From Actinomycetes bacterium (lineage in GTDB: Bacteria > Actinomycetota > Acidimicrobiia > Acidimicrobiales > RAAP-2): a DNA stretch of 29,849 nucleotides. The position numbers and the translations under genes are program-made. The stretch covers positions 1 through 29,849 of the forward strand of contig JAJYXE010000034.1 in the NCBI GenBank assembly GCA_021791145.1, written 5' to 3'. Below are positions 16,300 through 26,016 of the stretch, in pieces (the stretch's first letter is position 1; each line of letters opens with the position of its first letter). The notes beneath the pieces are model-generated. The model did not search any database. It was not told the origin of the DNA and saw only the letters and a program-made list of their open reading frames with translations.

Positions 16300-16776
16300 T
16301 CACTCGTCGCCAGCCACCCAGTAGACGAGCTTGAACTTGCCGATCTGGACCTCGTCGCCGGGCGCGAGCACGTGCTCTTCGATCCGTTCGCGGTTCACGT
16401 ACGTGCCGTTCAGGGAGCCGAGGTCGCGCACGGTCATCGTGCCCTCCGCAGTGCGGGCGAACTCGGCATGTCGCCGTGACACGGTGATGTCGTCGAGGAA
16501 GATGTCGCTCTCTGGGTGCCGCCCAGCTCGCGTCACCTGGGAGTCGAGCAGATAGCGCGCGCCCACGGTCGGTCCCCGCTTGACGACGAGCGCCGGCGTG
16601 CCGCGCGGCACCTGGACGAGGGCGACCGCGGGCTCCACCTCGGCGCTCTCGCTCTGGTCGTCGACGGGGACGAGCGTGATCGTCGTCTCGGACCTCTCGG
16701 ACGCGAGCGAGGCACCGCACGAAGAGCAGAAGTTCGCGTCATCAGGGTTGCGGTGCCCGCATTTCCGGCAGAACAC
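16300..16776 (-). CDS. garA: GarA-like FHA-domain protein with N-terminal zinc ribbon
   Basis: The 158-residue protein starts VFCRKCGHRNPDDANFCSSCG: a zinc ribbon with Cys3, Cys6, Cys17 and Cys20. ETT at residues 30-32 matches the PknB/PknG phosphorylation motif of mycobacterial GarA. The FHA domain (about 68-155) has GRHP (Arg86), SRRH (100-103) and NGTYVN (Asn123 region), the phosphopeptide-binding residues. GarA in mycobacteria binds and inhibits 2-oxoglutarate-using enzymes when unphosphorylated. I choose GTG at 16774-16776 over GTG at 16783-16785, because the earlier codon overlaps the -10 element TACCGT and proteins of this type usually begin with the hydrophobic-Cys pair. The zinc ribbon is absent from mycobacterial GarA, so this is a GarA-like rather than identical protein. 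Confidence 0.85.
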   Translation of the reverse strand: MFCRKCGHRNPDDANFCSSCGASLASERSETTITLVPVDDQSESAEVEPAVALVQVPRGTPALVVKRGPTVGARYLLDSQVTRAGRHPESDIFLDDITVSRRHAEFARTAEGTMTVRDLGSLNGTYVNRERIEEHVLAPGDEVQIGKFKLVYWVAGDE

Positions 16777-16783
16777 GCGCTCC

Positions 16784-16789
16784 ACGGTA
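16784..16789 (-). promoter_or_regulatory. -10 element of the GarA-like gene, leaderless arrangement
   Basis: TACCGT on the minus strand, 7 nt before the GTG at 16776. It argues against the earlier GTG at 16785. Confidence 0.5.
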
Positions 16790-16860
16790 GTCGCTCCGAG
16801 ACGGCCCGTCCGAGGTCGAAGGCCCAGTCCGGAGCTCCCCCGAAGGCGAGCACCGGGGGG

Positions 16861-17250
16861 TCAGCCCTCGGAGCCCTCGATGAGCTGCCGGTAGCCGGCG
16901 GCGTCGAGGAGCCCCTCCATGGCGTCGGAGGAGGCCACCTCGATCTCGCACAGCCACCCCTCCCCGTATGGGTCGTGGTTGAGCTTCTCGGGCGCGTCCG
17001 CGAGCGCGTCGTTCACCGCGACGACCGTCCCCCCTACGGGTGCGTACACCTCGGACACGGACTTCGTCGACTCCACCTCGCCGAGCACGTCGCCGCGCGC
17101 GACGCTCGTCCCGACCTTCGGGAGGTCGACGAAGACGACGTCGCCCAACGCGTCCTGCGCGTAGTCCGTGACGCCCACCCGTACGCGCCCGCCCTCCGCA
17201 CGGGCCCATTCGTGGTCGGTCGAGTACCGGAGGTCGTCGGGAACGAGCAC
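16861..17250 (-). CDS. gcvH: Glycine cleavage system H-protein (lipoyl carrier)
   Basis: This 129-residue protein carries the lipoyl arm that shuttles the aminomethyl group between P-, T- and L-proteins. The lipoylated lysine is Lys63 in GEVESTKSVSEVYAP. The opening DDLRYSTDHEW and the GITDYAQDALGD-type stretch (here GVTDYAQDALGD) are typical. It starts at GTG 17248-17250, 6 nt after TAGGGT. That -10 begins with the TAG stop codon of the upstream nucleotidyltransferase gene. It lies next to the garA-like gene, as in mycobacteria, and is separated by about 10 kb from gcvT-gcvPA-gcvPB. Confidence 0.98.
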   Translation of the reverse strand: MLVPDDLRYSTDHEWARAEGGRVRVGVTDYAQDALGDVVFVDLPKVGTSVARGDVLGEVESTKSVSEVYAPVGGTVVAVNDALADAPEKLNHDPYGEGWLCEIEVASSDAMEGLLDAAGYRQLIEGSEG

Positions 17251-17256
17251 GCAGGA

Positions 17257-17262
17257 ACCCTA
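17257..17262 (-). promoter_or_regulatory. -10 element of gcvH built on the stop codon of the preceding gene
   Basis: TAGGGT on the minus strand, 6 nt before GTG. Its first three bases are the TAG stop (17260-17262) of the nucleotidyltransferase/PMM-like gene. Confidence 0.5.
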
Positions 17263-19755
17263 TCCCCCGGACCGGAGCAGCTGGCGCAGCCGTACGGCGA
17301 ACTGCTGGGCGCGCGCCCTCGCGCGCACCTCGCTGGGCCCCTCCGCCCAGACGTGGGTGACCGGGTCGTCGGGGTCCGGCAGCACCAGCGCCCAGCCGTC
17401 TTCGAAGCGCACCTTGACGCCGTCGACCAGCACGAGGTCCTGGCCGTCGAGCTGCTCGACGAGGGTGCGCATGACCATGCCCTTCTGCTCCCAGGGCGTC
17501 GTCACCACCTCGTGCACGATGTTCACCGCCGGGAGGTCGCCCACGAGCTTCGAGAGGGGCTGGCCCGTGAGCGACAGCATCGACACGAGCTCCACGAGGG
17601 TGCCCGCGGCGTCGTACGCGGGGAGGATCTCCGGCCAGACGAACCCTCCGGAAGTGTCGGCCGCGAACGCGACCTCCCCCGACGCGGCCACCTCCATGAC
17701 ATTGGCCGAGGACATCTTCGTCGAGACGATCGGGACGCCCGCCTCGGCGCACATCACCTCTGCCCAACGGCTGACCGCGACCGGCAGCGCGACCGCGACG
17801 CCCTGGCGCGTCTCGATGACGAGCCTGAGCAGCGCGAGGAGGGCCTGGTCGCCGGAGAGCACCGTCCCTGCGTCGTCGACCACGACGACGTGCTCGCAGT
17901 CGGCGTCGACCACTGCGCCGAGCTGCGCGCCCGATGCCCGCACGAGGTCCGCGACCTGTCGCCCGTGCGCGTCGAGGTCGAAGGAGAGCATCCCGGTCGT
18001 GTGCGCGTACGGGTTCACGACCAGCACGTCGGCGTCGAGCTTCGCGAGCAGGTTTGGCATGACGAAGCTCGCCGAGCCGAAGGACAGGTCCAAGACGAGC
18101 TTCATGTTGGCCGCTCTGGCCGCCGACAGGTCGACCGAGCCGACCATGTCCCTCGTGTACTGCTCGACCGCGTGCGCGGGGAAGTCGATGTCGCCGATCT
18201 CGCCCGCGAGCACACGGCGGAAGTCCTCCCTGTGGTACAGGCGCTCGACCTTGCGTTGGCCGCTCTCGGCGAGGTCCAAGCCTTCCTCGTCGAAGAAACG
18301 GATGATGACCGACTGGGGGTCGTCCTTGGCGAGGCGGACCGTGACTCCCCCCTGGTTCCCCGAGGAGCGGATGTGATGGCGCGTCACAGGAACGGTCGCG
18401 ACCTCGAGGTCCTCCACGTTCACGCCCGCGGCATTGCAGCCGATCATGAAGGCGCGCTTGAGCACGCGTGCGGCGCGGCTCGTGTCGCGAGACACGGTGA
18501 CGGTCATCCCGCGGTCGAGGGTCGACGCCCATGCCATCGAGAGGCGCACCACGAGCTCCGGGCTGATGTCCACGTTCGCGATGCCCCGGACCCCGTCGCG
18601 GCCGAACAGGCTGCGAGCCCCGCGGGACTCCCAGACGATCGACGAGTTCACGACTGCGCCGGTCTCGACGGTCTTGAAGGGGTAGACCTTCACGCCGCCG
18701 CGCACGTGCGCGTGCGCCCCGATCAGGCAACCCTCGCCGAGCACGGACCCGGGCTCGCACGTCGCGCCTCGCCGCAGGTCGCACGATCGCCCGATCACGG
18801 CGCCGGCGATGCGGGTGCCGGGGCCGACGTAGACGTTGTCGTGCACGACGCAGCGCCGCACCTCCGCGCCGTCGGCCACCCGGACGTTCGAGCCCAGCGT
18901 GGAGTACTCGCCGAGGACGACCGACGCGCCGATCACGCAGTTGTCCGCGATGACCGCGGGGCCCTCGACGGTCGCCGCAGGGTCGATGGTGCAGCCCTTT
19001 CCCACCCAGACACCGGGGCGGATCTCGAAGCCGCCGATCTCGACCTGCACCTTGCGGTCCAGGACGTCTTGGTGCGCGCGCAGGTACGCCTCGGTCGTGC
19101 CGACGTCCTCCCAGTAGCCTTGCGCGACGTAGCCGTAGATCGGGCGGCCGCGGGCGAGCACCTCGGGGAAGACCTCTGCTGAGAAGTCCACCGGCCGGTC
19201 GGGCGCGATGTAGTCGAAGATCTCAGGCTCGAGCACGTAGATGCCGGTGTTGATGGTGTCGCTGAACACCTGGCCCCAGGTCGGCTTCTCGAGGAAGCGG
19301 TCGATGGAGCCGTCCTCCCGGGTGATGACGATGCCGAATTCGAGGGGGTTCTCCACCGCGTACAGCGCGAGGGTCGCGAGCGCCCCCTTGCGCTCGTGGA
19401 ACTCCACCACCGAGGTGAGGTCGACGTCGGTCAGCACGTCCCCTGAGATCACGAGGAAGCGCTCGTCGAGCTCGTCGCGCGCGTTCAGCACGGAGCCCGC
19501 GGTGCCGAGCGGCGTCTCCTCGGTCGCGTACACCATGCGAACGCCGAGCTCCGAGCCGTCGCCGAAGTAGTTGCGCACGGAGTTCGCCATGAACGCCAGC
19601 GTCACGACGATGTCGGTCATCCCGTGGCGTCGGAGCAGCTTGACGACGTGCTCCATCATCGGCCGGTTCGCCATCGGGAGCATGGGCTTGGGCTGGTTCG
19701 AGGTGAGCGGGCGCAGCCGGGTGCCTTCGCCGCCCGCCATGATGACCGCCTTCAT
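17260..19755 (-). CDS. Nucleotidyltransferase-hexapeptide-phosphomannomutase-like fusion protein
   Basis: The 831-residue protein has three parts. Residues 1-235 are a sugar-phosphate nucleotidyltransferase: KAVIMAGGEGTRLRPLT, PKPMLPMANRPMMEH, SGDVLTDVDL and LEKPTWG. Residues about 245-375 are left-handed beta-helix hexapeptide repeats. Residues 380-831 align in outline with phosphomannomutase/phosphoglucomutase. The first domain likely makes GDP-mannose or a similar nucleotide sugar. In the third the phosphoserine loop TASHNP is replaced by RSSGNQGG (463-470), and the metal loop DGDxDR by DADCEH (617-622), so mutase activity is doubtful. ATG at 19753-19755 has GGGAGG 7 nt upstream and overlaps the stop of the CDP-alcohol phosphatidyltransferase. 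Similar fusions are annotated as mannose-1-phosphate guanylyltransferases. Confidence 0.88.
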   Translation of the reverse strand: MKAVIMAGGEGTRLRPLTSNQPKPMLPMANRPMMEHVVKLLRRHGMTDIVVTLAFMANSVRNYFGDGSELGVRMVYATEETPLGTAGSVLNARDELDERFLVISGDVLTDVDLTSVVEFHERKGALATLALYAVENPLEFGIVITREDGSIDRFLEKPTWGQVFSDTINTGIYVLEPEIFDYIAPDRPVDFSAEVFPEVLARGRPIYGYVAQGYWEDVGTTEAYLRAHQDVLDRKVQVEIGGFEIRPGVWVGKGCTIDPAATVEGPAVIADNCVIGASVVLGEYSTLGSNVRVADGAEVRRCVVHDNVYVGPGTRIAGAVIGRSCDLRRGATCEPGSVLGEGCLIGAHAHVRGGVKVYPFKTVETGAVVNSSIVWESRGARSLFGRDGVRGIANVDISPELVVRLSMAWASTLDRGMTVTVSRDTSRAARVLKRAFMIGCNAAGVNVEDLEVATVPVTRHHIRSSGNQGGVTVRLAKDDPQSVIIRFFDEEGLDLAESGQRKVERLYHREDFRRVLAGEIGDIDFPAHAVEQYTRDMVGSVDLSAARAANMKLVLDLSFGSASFVMPNLLAKLDADVLVVNPYAHTTGMLSFDLDAHGRQVADLVRASGAQLGAVVDADCEHVVVVDDAGTVLSGDQALLALLRLVIETRQGVAVALPVAVSRWAEVMCAEAGVPIVSTKMSSANVMEVAASGEVAFAADTSGGFVWPEILPAYDAAGTLVELVSMLSLTGQPLSKLVGDLPAVNIVHEVVTTPWEQKGMVMRTLVEQLDGQDLVLVDGVKVRFEDGWALVLPDPDDPVTHVWAEGPSEVRARARAQQFAVRLRQLLRSGG

Positions 19756-20516
19756 GCGCCGACCTCCCGCGGTTCGCGCAGGGCACCTCGATGCGGCGGG
19801 ACGCCGCCCGATCCTCGGGCCGCGCGCCCTTCGGCGAGCGCCCGGCGCGCGGGCGAGAGGTAGCCGACGGCGGCCACCCATGCGAGCACGATCCCCGCGC
19901 CGCCGGCGACCCACGCCACGACGTGGAAGGGCTGCTGCCAGCTCTGAGCGCCGTGGCTGATGAGGAAACCGGGGTAGGCGATCATGAGACCGAACGTCCC
20001 TGCCTTGCCGATCCAGCGCACGTCGATCCGCCGGGCACCCAGCGCCGCGAGCACGAGCACGCTCCCCGAGACGACCGCCTCGCGCACCACCGTGAGAAGG
20101 CCGAACCACAGCGGCACTGCGCCGTGGACGATCACCGCGACGACAGCGACGCCGACCAGCACGCGGTCGACCGCCGGGTCCAGGACCTTGCCGATCCGAG
20201 ACACCTGGTGCAGACGGCGGGCGAGCTGGCCGTCCAGCCAGTCGGTGGCGCCGAGCACGCCGAGGAGCATCGCTGCGCCGGTCTGCTGGCCGGCCCCGAA
20301 GAGCAGCCAGAGGAACACGCCGACCCCCGCGAGGCGCAGCGAGGTGACCACGTTCGCCGCGGTGAGCACGCGGTCCTCTGGGTCCACGTGCGGCGTGCCC
20401 ACGCTGCGTCCTTGGTCCGCACCGACATCCGCACTGACATCCGCACTTGCGTCCGCACGGACGTCCACACCGACGTCCGGCTCCGGGGCGTCGGGCGCGG
20501 GAACCGGAGCCACCAT
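19752..20516 (-). CDS. CDP-alcohol phosphatidyltransferase family protein
   Basis: The 254-residue membrane enzyme has the full CDP-alcohol phosphatidyltransferase motif D95-G-x2-A-R-x8-G109-x3-D113-x3-D117 (DGQLARRLHQVSRIGKVLDP followed by AVDR), preceded by Asp92. About six hydrophobic segments follow. It transfers a phosphatidyl group from CDP-diacylglycerol to an alcohol; whether glycerol phosphate (PgsA-like), inositol phosphate or another acceptor is used cannot be told. The ATG at 20514-20516 lies 7 nt after TAGACT, giving a leaderless transcript. The first 45 residues are an acidic, low-complexity tail encoded by a 12-bp repeat. It overlaps the next gene by ATGA, so lipid and sugar-nucleotide enzymes are co-expressed. 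Confidence 0.9.
   Translation of the reverse strand: MVAPVPAPDAPEPDVGVDVRADASADVSADVGADQGRSVGTPHVDPEDRVLTAANVVTSLRLAGVGVFLWLLFGAGQQTGAAMLLGVLGATDWLDGQLARRLHQVSRIGKVLDPAVDRVLVGVAVVAVIVHGAVPLWFGLLTVVREAVVSGSVLVLAALGARRIDVRWIGKAGTFGLMIAYPGFLISHGAQSWQQPFHVVAWVAGGAGIVLAWVAAVGYLSPARRALAEGRAARGSGGVPPHRGALREPREVGA
20419..20478 (-). repeat. 12-bp tandem repeat, five copies, in the CDP-alcohol transferase tail
   Basis: Units GCACCGACATCC, GCACTGACATCC, GCACTTGCGTCC, GCACGGACGTCC and ACACCGACGTCC lie head to tail. They encode a four-residue period of the type V/A-D-V/A-G/S/R. Confidence 0.92.
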
Positions 20517-20523
20517 GGAATGA

Positions 20524-20529
20524 AGTCTA
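20524..20529 (-). promoter_or_regulatory. -10 element of the CDP-alcohol transferase gene, leaderless arrangement
   Basis: TAGACT on the minus strand, 7 nt before ATG at 20516. The divergent DUF1015 gene starts about 30 bases away, so the two promoters share a very short region. Confidence 0.55.
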
Positions 20530-20545
20530 GGTGCGGCCCGTGTGC

Positions 20546-20551
20546 CAGTCT
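20546..20551 (+). promoter_or_regulatory. Weak -10 element of the DUF1015 gene
   Basis: CAGTCT, one mismatch from TANNNT, lies 6 nt before the GTG at 20558. Its spacing agrees with the leaderless pattern seen at other genes here. Confidence 0.3.
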
Positions 20552-20557
20552 GTGCCC

Positions 20558-21751
20558 GTGCCAGGCTTCCACGCATTCAGAGGGACGCGCTATGACACCG
20601 CCGCCGTCCGCTTGGACCAGGTGATCGCGCCGCCCTACGACGTCGTCGGGTCCCGGGAGCGGGACGTGCTCGCCCATCGCAGCCCCTACAACGCGATCCG
20701 TCTCGAGCTCCCCGAGGCGGACCTCGCGTCCGGACGGGACCGCTACCTCACGGCGGCCTGCCTCCTCGGCTCGTGGCTCGAGCGCCACATCCTCGTCCAG
20801 GACTCCGCACCCGCGCTCTATCCCTACCGGATGACCACTCCTGACGGCGCGACCACGACCGGGGTCGTGGGCGCGCTCGAGATCGGCGCCGACGTGCTCC
20901 CCCACGAAGAGACGATGCCCAAGCCCAAGGGCGACCGGCTGGAGCTGTTGCGCGCCACCGAGACCAACCTGTCTCCGGTCTGGGGCCTCTCGCTCACCCC
21001 AGGCCTCACCGAGACGTTCGCGCCCGAGGGACCGCCTGCCGAGGAGGCCTACGACGACGACGGAGTGCGCCATCAGCTCTGGGTGCTCGACGATCCCGTG
21101 GCGATCGCCAAGGTGCGCGACACGCTCGGAGCGTCGCCGGTCGTCATCGCCGACGGGCACCACCGCTACGACACCGCTCGCACCTACCGAGACGAGGTCC
21201 GCCGGGCGAACGGCGACCTGCCGGGCGACCACGACTTCGTGATGGCCTTCGTGGTCGAGCTCGCGGAGTCCGAGCTGCACGTGGCTGCGATCCACCGGGT
21301 GCTCGCCGGGTTGCCGCCGGGGACCGACGCGGCCGGGCTCCTCGGTCGCTACTTCGACGTGGTGCACGCCGGCCCCTCGACCGAGCGGGTCGTCGGAGCG
21401 CTCGTCGGGTCCGGCTCGATCGCCGCGCTCACCCCCGAGGGCGCGTCGCTCCTCACCGTGAGGTCGGGCGCGTTCGAGGAGGCCGGCACGGACCTCGAGG
21501 CCGGACTGGTCGACCTCGCGCTGCGCGAGGTCCCGGATGCCTCGGTGACCTACACCACCGAGTGGCGGGAAGCGCTCGGCGAGATCGGCGCAGGCCGCGC
21601 GCAGATGGCCGTGCTCCTCCGCCCGGTGACGGTCCGACAGATCTCCCAGTGGGCCTCGGCGCGGCGGCGCATGCCGCCGAAGACGACCTACTTCAGCCCG
21701 AAGCCGCGGACCGGGATGGTCTTCCGGACGCTATCGAGCGGGCCCGACTGA
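20558..21751 (+). CDS. DUF1015 family protein
   Basis: The 397-residue cytosolic protein belongs to DUF1015. Visible family features are FHAFRGTRYD at the N-terminus, VIAPPYDVV, SPYNAIRLELPE, and the central VIADGHHRYDTARTYRDE with its conserved Asp-Gly-His-His-Arg-Tyr. The function of this family is not firmly established; some members lie near serine or sugar-phosphate genes. I use GTG at 20558, since VPGFHAFRG lines up with the usual M-P-x-F-x-P-F-x-G opening; GTG at 20531 would add nine unlikely residues. It is divergent from the CDP-alcohol transferase gene and stops inside a 14-bp repeat array. Confidence 0.93.
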   Translation: MPGFHAFRGTRYDTAAVRLDQVIAPPYDVVGSRERDVLAHRSPYNAIRLELPEADLASGRDRYLTAACLLGSWLERHILVQDSAPALYPYRMTTPDGATTTGVVGALEIGADVLPHEETMPKPKGDRLELLRATETNLSPVWGLSLTPGLTETFAPEGPPAEEAYDDDGVRHQLWVLDDPVAIAKVRDTLGASPVVIADGHHRYDTARTYRDEVRRANGDLPGDHDFVMAFVVELAESELHVAAIHRVLAGLPPGTDAAGLLGRYFDVVHAGPSTERVVGALVGSGSIAALTPEGASLLTVRSGAFEEAGTDLEAGLVDLALREVPDASVTYTTEWREALGEIGAGRAQMAVLLRPVTVRQISQWASARRRMPPKTTYFSPKPRTGMVFRTLSSGPD

Positions 21752-21836
21752 GGGGGCCCGACTGAGCGGACCCTTCTGCACGGACCCAAAACTGAGCGAG
21801 CCCGACTGAGGGAGCCCGGCAGGGGGGCCCGACTGC
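21736..21836 (+). repeat. 14-bp imperfect tandem repeat over the DUF1015 stop codon
   Basis: Units such as GAGCGGGCCCGACT (21736-21749), GAGGGGGCCCGACT (21750-21763) and GAGCGAGCCCGACT (21794-21807) recur with diverged copies between them. The first unit supplies the last codons and the first base of the stop codon of DUF1015. The array fills most of the convergent gap before korB. Confidence 0.85.
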
Positions 21837-21898
21837 ACCGTGCCGGGACTCTGGCAGCGTCGGCCCGTGACGGCTCGGTCCGCCGACAGCGACAGCGG

Positions 21899-23019
21899 CT
21901 AGCCGACCGTCCAGGTCGCGCCGGAACGCAGCAGCGCCTTCAGGTCCCCGACCCCGCGACGCTCCTGGGCAGCCGCGATCTGCTTCGCCATGGAGGCGCC
22001 GTACTCCGGCCGCTGCACCGCGCGGAAGACCCCGATCGGCGTCGGTTCTCGCGGGCCGCTCGAGAGGCGAGAAAGCGCGAACGCGAGGCTGGGGTCCTCG
22101 CGGCGCTCGTCGTGGACGAGGATCGCGTCCTCGCCGACGTCGGCGACGTCGACGATCTCGAGGCGGCCGTCTGCCCGTTGGACGACGCCCTTCTCCTTGT
22201 CGGCGCCGAAGCGGACCGGCTCGCCGTGCACGAGCGGCACGAGCATGGACGCGCGCGCGTCCCGTCCGGTGATCTGCTCGAACGCGCCATCGTTGAAGAC
22301 GTTGCAGTTCTGGTAGACCTCCACGAAGGCCGCGCCGTCGTGCTCGTGGGCTCTGCGGAACGTCTCCTGCATGTGCTGGCGGTCCATGTCGTGGGTGCGC
22401 GCCACGAAGGACGCCTCTGCACCGAGCGCGAGGCTGACCGGGTTGAACGGCACGTCCAATGAGCCGAACGGCGTGGACTTCGTGACCTTGGCGACCTCGG
22501 ACGTCGGCGAGTACTGGCCCTTCGTGAGGCCGTAGATCTGGTTGTTGAACATGAGGATCGTCATCCGCACGTTGCGGCGCAACGCGTGGATGAGGTGGTT
22601 CCCACCGATCGACAGCGCGTCGCCGTCGCCGGTGACGACCCAGACGTCGAGGTCGGGGCGGGTGACGGAGAGGCCCGTCGCGATCGCGGGCGCACGCCCG
22701 TGGATCGAGTGCATCCCGTAGGTGGACATGTAGTAGGGGAATCGCGCCGCGCAGCCGATCCCGGACACAAAGACGGTGTTCTCGCGGCGGACCCCGAGCT
22801 CGGGGAGCAGCATCTGCACCGCGGCGAGGACCGAGTAGTCGCCGCAGCCGGGGCACCACCGCACCTCCTGGTCGCTCGCCCAGTCCTTCCTCGTCGTCGG
22901 TGGCACGGCGGTGGCGGGCGTGGGCGGCGGCACGGCGGTGCCGGTCGTGGGCGGCACGGCGGTGCCGGGCGTCGTCGTCGGCACGGCGGTGCCGGTCGTG
23001 GGTGGCACGGCGGTGCTCG

Positions 23020-23023
<4 letters not shown>
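21899..23023 (-). CDS. korB: 2-oxoacid:ferredoxin oxidoreductase, beta subunit (KorB type)
   Basis: The 374-residue TPP-binding subunit has VRWCPGCGDYSVL (Cys57, Cys60), SGIGCAARFPYY (Cys91) and VYQNCNVFND (Cys240): the four cysteines of the single [4Fe-4S] cluster in two-subunit enzymes. The TPP motif runs from GDGDALSIGGNH (132) to NN (160-161). With KorA it oxidises 2-oxoglutarate (or pyruvate-like acids) with CoA, reducing ferredoxin. The order gamma/alpha fusion then beta fits actinobacterial KorAB. The first 45 residues are unusual: five TAVPPTTG-like units precede the conserved domain, encoded by a 24-27-bp DNA repeat. ATG at 23021-23023 overlaps the korA stop (ATGA); starts inside the repeat are possible, but none has a better signal. 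Confidence 0.93.
22890..23014 (-). repeat. 24-27-bp imperfect tandem repeat at the start of korB
   Basis: About five units sharing GGCACGGCGGTG occur head to tail, with lengths of 24 or 27 bp, so the reading frame is always kept. They encode TAVPPTTG, TAVPTTTPG, TAVPPTTG, TAVPPPTPA and TAVPPTTR. Confidence 0.93.
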
Positions 23024-24903
<1,880 letters not shown>

Positions 24904-24912
24904 GGCAGGCGG

Positions 24913-24918
24913 AGCTTA
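24913..24918 (-). promoter_or_regulatory. -10 element of korA
   Basis: TAAGCT on the minus strand, 9 nt before GTG. The spacing predicts a leader of two or three bases. Confidence 0.4.
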
Positions 24919-24948
24919 CCGGCGCGTCCTCGCGCACGGGCCGGTCAG

Positions 24949-26004
24949 CTACGCGATCGTGATACCGGGGTCGAGGTAGACGTCCTGGATGGCGTGGATG
25001 AGGGCGGCGCCCTCCTCCATGGGACGCTGGAAGGCCTTTCGGCCGACGATGAGCCCCTGGCCGCCGGCCCGCTTGTTGACGACTGCCGTGCGCACCGCTT
25101 GCGCGAGGTCGCCGGCGCCACGGGACTCGCCACCCGAGTTGATCAGGCCGATCCTGCCCGCGTAGCAGTTCACGACCTGCCAGCGAGTGAGGTCGACCGG
25201 GTGCTCGGTCGTGAGCTGGTCGTAGACGAGCGGATCGGTCCTCCCGAAGCCCAGCGCGACGTACCCGCCGTTGTTCTCGGGCTGCTTCTGCTTGATCAGG
25301 TCGGCCTCGATCGTCACGCCGAGGTGGTTCGCCTGTCCGGTCAGGTCGGCGGACACCTCGTAGTTCACGCCGTCCTTCGTGAAGCCGGGGTTTCTCAGGT
25401 AGCACCACAGCACCGTGAACATGCCGAGCTCGTGGGCTTGCGCGAAGGCCTCGGACACCTCCTGCAGCTGCCGGTCTGCCTGGTCGGACCCGAAGTAGAC
25501 GGTGGCTCCGACCCCCAGCGCACCCAGCTCGAACGCTTGGCGCACGGAGCCGAACGGCACCTGGTCGTAGGTGTTGGGCAGGTGGAGGAAGTCGTTGTGG
25601 TTCAGCTTGACGATGAAGGGGATGCGGTGGACGTAGCGGCGGGACACTGCGCCGAGCACCCCGAGGGTCGTGGCGATCGCGCTGCACTCGCCTTCCAACG
25701 CGAGCTCGCACAGGTTCGCCGGGTCGAAGTACCTGGGGTTCTTCGCGAAGCTCGCCGCGGCGGAGTGCTCGATGCCCTGGTCGACCGGCAGGATCGACAG
25801 GTAGCCCGTGCCCTTGAGCCGCCCGTGCGAGTAGAGGGTGCCGAGAGCGCGCAACACCGCCGAGGAGCGGTCCGAGTCGCGAAAGGTGCGTTCCAAGAAG
25901 TCGGGCCCCGGCAGGACGAGGCCGTCGGCGGGGAACGCCTTCGCCTCGTGGTCCAGCAGGAAGTCCGCCTCGTCGCCGAGCAGCTCCTGGACGTCGATCG
26001 CCAT
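24949..26004 (-). CDS. Fructose-bisphosphate aldolase, class I (DhnA/FbaB type)
   Basis: The 351-residue TIM-barrel protein belongs to the class I aldolase group of the DhnA/FbaB type: [63 protein letters not shown] and [16 protein letters not shown] are recognisable. It interconverts fructose 1,6-bisphosphate and triose phosphates through a Schiff-base lysine, which probably lies in LIKQKQP; I have not aligned it. The class II enzyme is more usual in actinobacteria. ATG at 26002-26004 lies 6 nt after TAGCCT; the TAG there is the stop codon of the TPR gene. No fused phosphatase domain is present. Confidence 0.92.
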   Translation of the reverse strand: MAIDVQELLGDEADFLLDHEAKAFPADGLVLPGPDFLERTFRDSDRSSAVLRALGTLYSHGRLKGTGYLSILPVDQGIEHSAAASFAKNPRYFDPANLCELALEGECSAIATTLGVLGAVSRRYVHRIPFIVKLNHNDFLHLPNTYDQVPFGSVRQAFELGALGVGATVYFGSDQADRQLQEVSEAFAQAHELGMFTVLWCYLRNPGFTKDGVNYEVSADLTGQANHLGVTIEADLIKQKQPENNGGYVALGFGRTDPLVYDQLTTEHPVDLTRWQVVNCYAGRIGLINSGGESRGAGDLAQAVRTAVVNKRAGGQGLIVGRKAFQRPMEEGAALIHAIQDVYLDPGITIA

Positions 26005-26010
26005 GGACCG

Positions 26011-26016
26011 AGGCTA
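26011..26016 (-). promoter_or_regulatory. -10 element of the aldolase gene built on the stop codon of the preceding gene
   Basis: TAGCCT on the minus strand, 6 nt before ATG. Its first three bases are the TAG stop (26014-26016) of the TPR gene. Confidence 0.55.
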
